Source of the DNA: Candidatus Parcubacteria bacterium
GTDB taxonomy: Bacteria; Patescibacteriota; Minisyncoccia; Phycocordibacterales; Phycocordibacteraceae
NCBI GenBank assembly: GCA_022616215.1
Contig: JAKEFE010000004.1
Coordinates: forward strand, 1-7,756
Reading direction: 5' to 3'
DNA: 7,756 nucleotides
The notes under the pieces are model-generated. The model searched no databases, was not told the origin of the DNA, and saw only the letters and a program-made list of their open reading frames with translations. Below are positions 6,515-7,756 of the stretch, one piece after another (position 1 is the stretch's first letter; each line of letters begins with the position of its first letter). A program made the position numbers and the translations under genes.

Positions 6515-7339
6515 TTAGACGAAGTATTTCTTAAAACGCTTCCGAAGTAGTCCGCTTTTGCGACCAGCTTTGTAAATGCGTATAGTATGTTTTTCTTTAC
6601 CTTCAGCAAGTTTACGCACTTGTTCAATAAATTTTTCGGACACAAGTTTATTTGTCGCATAAAGCGCGGAAAGTTGCTCTAGGAAGCGTTTTGAGAGTGC
6701 GAGTTCAATAAACACATCTCCGACCACATGAGTAATATGACGAGCGACGTTACCAGAAGGAGTGTTTGACGCCCGATATCCGTCAGCAGGAGCGCGAAGA
6801 TACTGTTTCAGTATTTCGCTATCTATTGCGTCGCGGCTTTCGACAAGGAGAACAAGAGATTGTTTGCGTCGCCGCATATCTTCGAGCAATCTATATGTTC
6901 GTGCTTCGTTAAGCAAAATAAAGAACTCATGCGGTTCGTGTATAAGAATTTGTTTTTCATGCACTCGCTCTGAAACATCAATGAGAAGATGCAGGAGAAA
7001 AATGTCTATCTCTTTGAGCGAACGAAAGGTATATACAAGTCGCTCGCCACTTTCAAGATGTGCAATTCGTTCCGCAAGATAACTTGGTGTTTCTTTCTGC
7101 GCCGTAAGTGAGCGGAAGAAATCCTGCGCTTCAGCCAGCCATATCTTGCTTATAGAGAGAGTATTCTTTTCTTGCACGACAATTTCTTTTTTCTTGAGCC
7201 CTTTCACTACTTTGTAAAATCCCGCGCGCGATATGTGATGCCGAGCGGAAAGGTGGTCGTGCAATTCTGGGAGCGAATGTGGTCGGCGCATGAGCGCAAG
7301 CATCGCCGCGTTCTCAAGAGCAGAGAGTGTTAGCCTCAT
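6515..7339 (-). CDS. Winged-helix transcriptional regulator with unknown sensor domain
   Basis: 274-residue cytosolic protein with no membrane segment. Residues ~5-66 fit a winged helix: helix 7-19, then SLPELHDHLS (22-31), the probable recognition helix ISRAGFYKVVKGLKKK (36-51) and a wing at 52-66. Residues ~95-240 are a mixed alpha/beta domain, with strands such as QILIHE (130-135) and SLVLLVES (161-168), then GDVFIELALSKRFLEQL. This loosely recalls the C-terminal domain of TrmB-type regulators, but I cannot confirm a family. The tail (249-274) is strongly basic (KAGRKSGLLRKRFKK). The ATG at 7337-7339 has AGGG 8 bases upstream; another ATG 4 bases earlier is out of frame. It is divergent from the oxidase-like gene at 7472, and an inverted repeat lies at its promoter, so self-regulation and control of that neighbour are inferred. 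Confidence 0.75.
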   Translation of the reverse strand: MRLTLSALENAAMLALMRRPHSLPELHDHLSARHHISRAGFYKVVKGLKKKEIVVQEKNTLSISKIWLAEAQDFFRSLTAQKETPSYLAERIAHLESGERLVYTFRSLKEIDIFLLHLLIDVSERVHEKQILIHEPHEFFILLNEARTYRLLEDMRRRKQSLVLLVESRDAIDSEILKQYLRAPADGYRASNTPSGNVARHITHVVGDVFIELALSKRFLEQLSALYATNKLVSEKFIEQVRKLAEGKEKHTIRIYKAGRKSGLLRKRFKKYFV

Positions 7340-7356
7340 TCATCGTACCCTAGCAA

Positions 7357-7362
7357 GTTATA
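7357..7362 (-). promoter_or_regulatory. -10 box of the winged-helix regulator
   Basis: TATAAC on the minus strand. The start would fall near 7350, about 11 bases before the ATG at 7339. No good -35 is visible; the expected place lies in the loop and far arm of the inverted repeat 7364-7394. Confidence 0.45.
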
Positions 7363-7363
7363 C

Positions 7364-7394
7364 GCCTCTTGTCTACTTTTCGTAGATAAGAGGC
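7364..7394. promoter_or_regulatory. Inverted repeat, probable operator of the divergent promoters
   Basis: Two 13-base arms, GCCTCTTGTCTAC (7364-7376) and GTAGATAAGAGGC (7382-7394), separated by TTTTC. They are complementary at 12 of 13 positions; the remaining pair is a G-T on the plus strand. It begins one base upstream of the regulator's -10 and covers its -35 region, the place expected for an autorepressor site. It is unlikely to be a terminator because no gene ends before it on either strand. Confidence 0.6.
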
Positions 7395-7412
7395 TATTTT
7401 CGCTGTGTTTTC

Positions 7413-7440
7413 TTGACGATATACAAACCAGAGGTAGAAA
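7413..7440 (+). promoter_or_regulatory. Possible promoter of the oxidase-like gene
   Basis: TTGACG at 7413-7418 and TAGAAA at 7435-7440 are 16 bases apart. The -35 is good and the -10 mediocre. Transcription would start near 7447, giving a leader of about 25 nt to the ATG at 7472. Confidence 0.3.
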
Positions 7441-7471
7441 CTTTAATTGTTATCAATAGCAGCACAATTTT

Positions 7472-7756
7472 ATGACTACAAAAATAAAAGAAAAGGTCCA
7501 CTCCATGCTTGAAGCGAGTCAGGCAAATGCCAAGCGGCATCCGTTTTTCTCTCGCTTCACGAAGAAAAAGACCCGTGAAGAGATAGAGGAGTTTGCGCGT
7601 CAGTGGTATCTTGCCGCATACAATCACAAGCGCGCGTTTCCTTTTCTTCCTGCTATCACCGCCGATGATGAGACGCGACGCGAACTCATTGAAGTGTTGC
7701 GCGATGAATACGGCAACGGCGACACTAATAAGGTTCATGCGAAACTCCTCTCGAAC
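7472..7756 (+). CDS. Heme-oxygenase-like diiron oxidase family protein, N-terminal part
   Basis: Only plus-strand gene; 95 codons before the right edge, with no stop. I translated it from the ATG at 7472, the only ATG after an in-frame TAG at 7457-7459; no Shine-Dalgarno is seen. Seen: an all-helical pattern with basic start, then FARQWYLAAYNHKRAFPFLP (41-60), ELIEVLRDEYGNG (71-83) and V88-H-A-K-L-L. The DE.G.G....H element (D78-E79...H89) is characteristic of the iron-containing redox enzymes related to PqqC/TenA and heme oxygenase (Haem_oxygenas_2/HDO type), where such a Glu and His bind metal. The remaining ligands would lie beyond the edge, so catalytic competence cannot be judged. Substrate unknown. 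The divergent winged-helix gene is a probable regulator. About 230 residues would be a usual full length. Confidence 0.72.
   Translation, partial: MTTKIKEKVHSMLEASQANAKRHPFFSRFTKKKTREEIEEFARQWYLAAYNHKRAFPFLPAITADDETRRELIEVLRDEYGNGDTNKVHAKLLSN

Noticed and set aside
7364..7394. Inverted repeat as an intrinsic terminator
   Set aside because: Only a weak T-run follows on the plus strand and no gene ends before it; it sits between divergent starts, which fits an operator better.
7394..7738. Minus-strand 114-codon frame at the right end
   Set aside because: Antisense to the oxidase-like gene, whose protein shows a family motif; it would also run into the palindrome and the regulator promoter.

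Overview
The window is a compact bacterial segment that most resembles a Candidatus Patescibacteria (CPR/Parcubacteria-like) genome. This is inferred from gene character: tightly packed genes, divergent forms of universal proteins (LepA, MurJ), a large polytopic membrane protein carrying C-terminal TPRs, a very small RNase P RNA, and few clear Shine-Dalgarno sites. No marker here fixes the taxon. All stop codons used are TAA or TAG.

Right-to-left (minus-strand) unit, 5424 to 1. A promoter near 5462-5490 reads into an 802-residue membrane/TPR protein related to O-antigen ligase/polymerase proteins. Five bases later comes murJ (lipid II flippase), and murJ overlaps lepA (elongation factor 4) by 20 bases. 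LepA runs off the left edge after 455 codons. The first two genes point to envelope glycan assembly. lepA is a translation gene that appears to share their transcript.

Middle, 5425-6514. An rnpB gene (RNase P RNA, about 280 nt, minus strand) has its own promoter and an A-tract/U-tract terminator. Just upstream on the same strand is a small membrane-anchored DUF192 protein whose end overlaps the rnpB promoter. The DUF192 promoter lies so close to its ATG that the mRNA should be almost leaderless. The 236 bases before it (6279-6514) hold no convincing gene but carry hairpins and short repeats.

Right end, 6515-7756. A winged-helix regulator (minus) and the first 95 codons of a heme-oxygenase-like diiron oxidase family protein (plus) are divergently transcribed. 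A 13-bp-arm inverted repeat lies in the 132-base gap, against the regulator's probable -10 box. This is the best candidate for a poorly described system: a self-regulated oxidase module. By eye this right part and the DUF192 gene are lower in GC than the 1-5424 unit (about 42-43% against about 57% in sampled 60-base lines).

No tRNA, CRISPR array, insertion sequence or replication origin was found.
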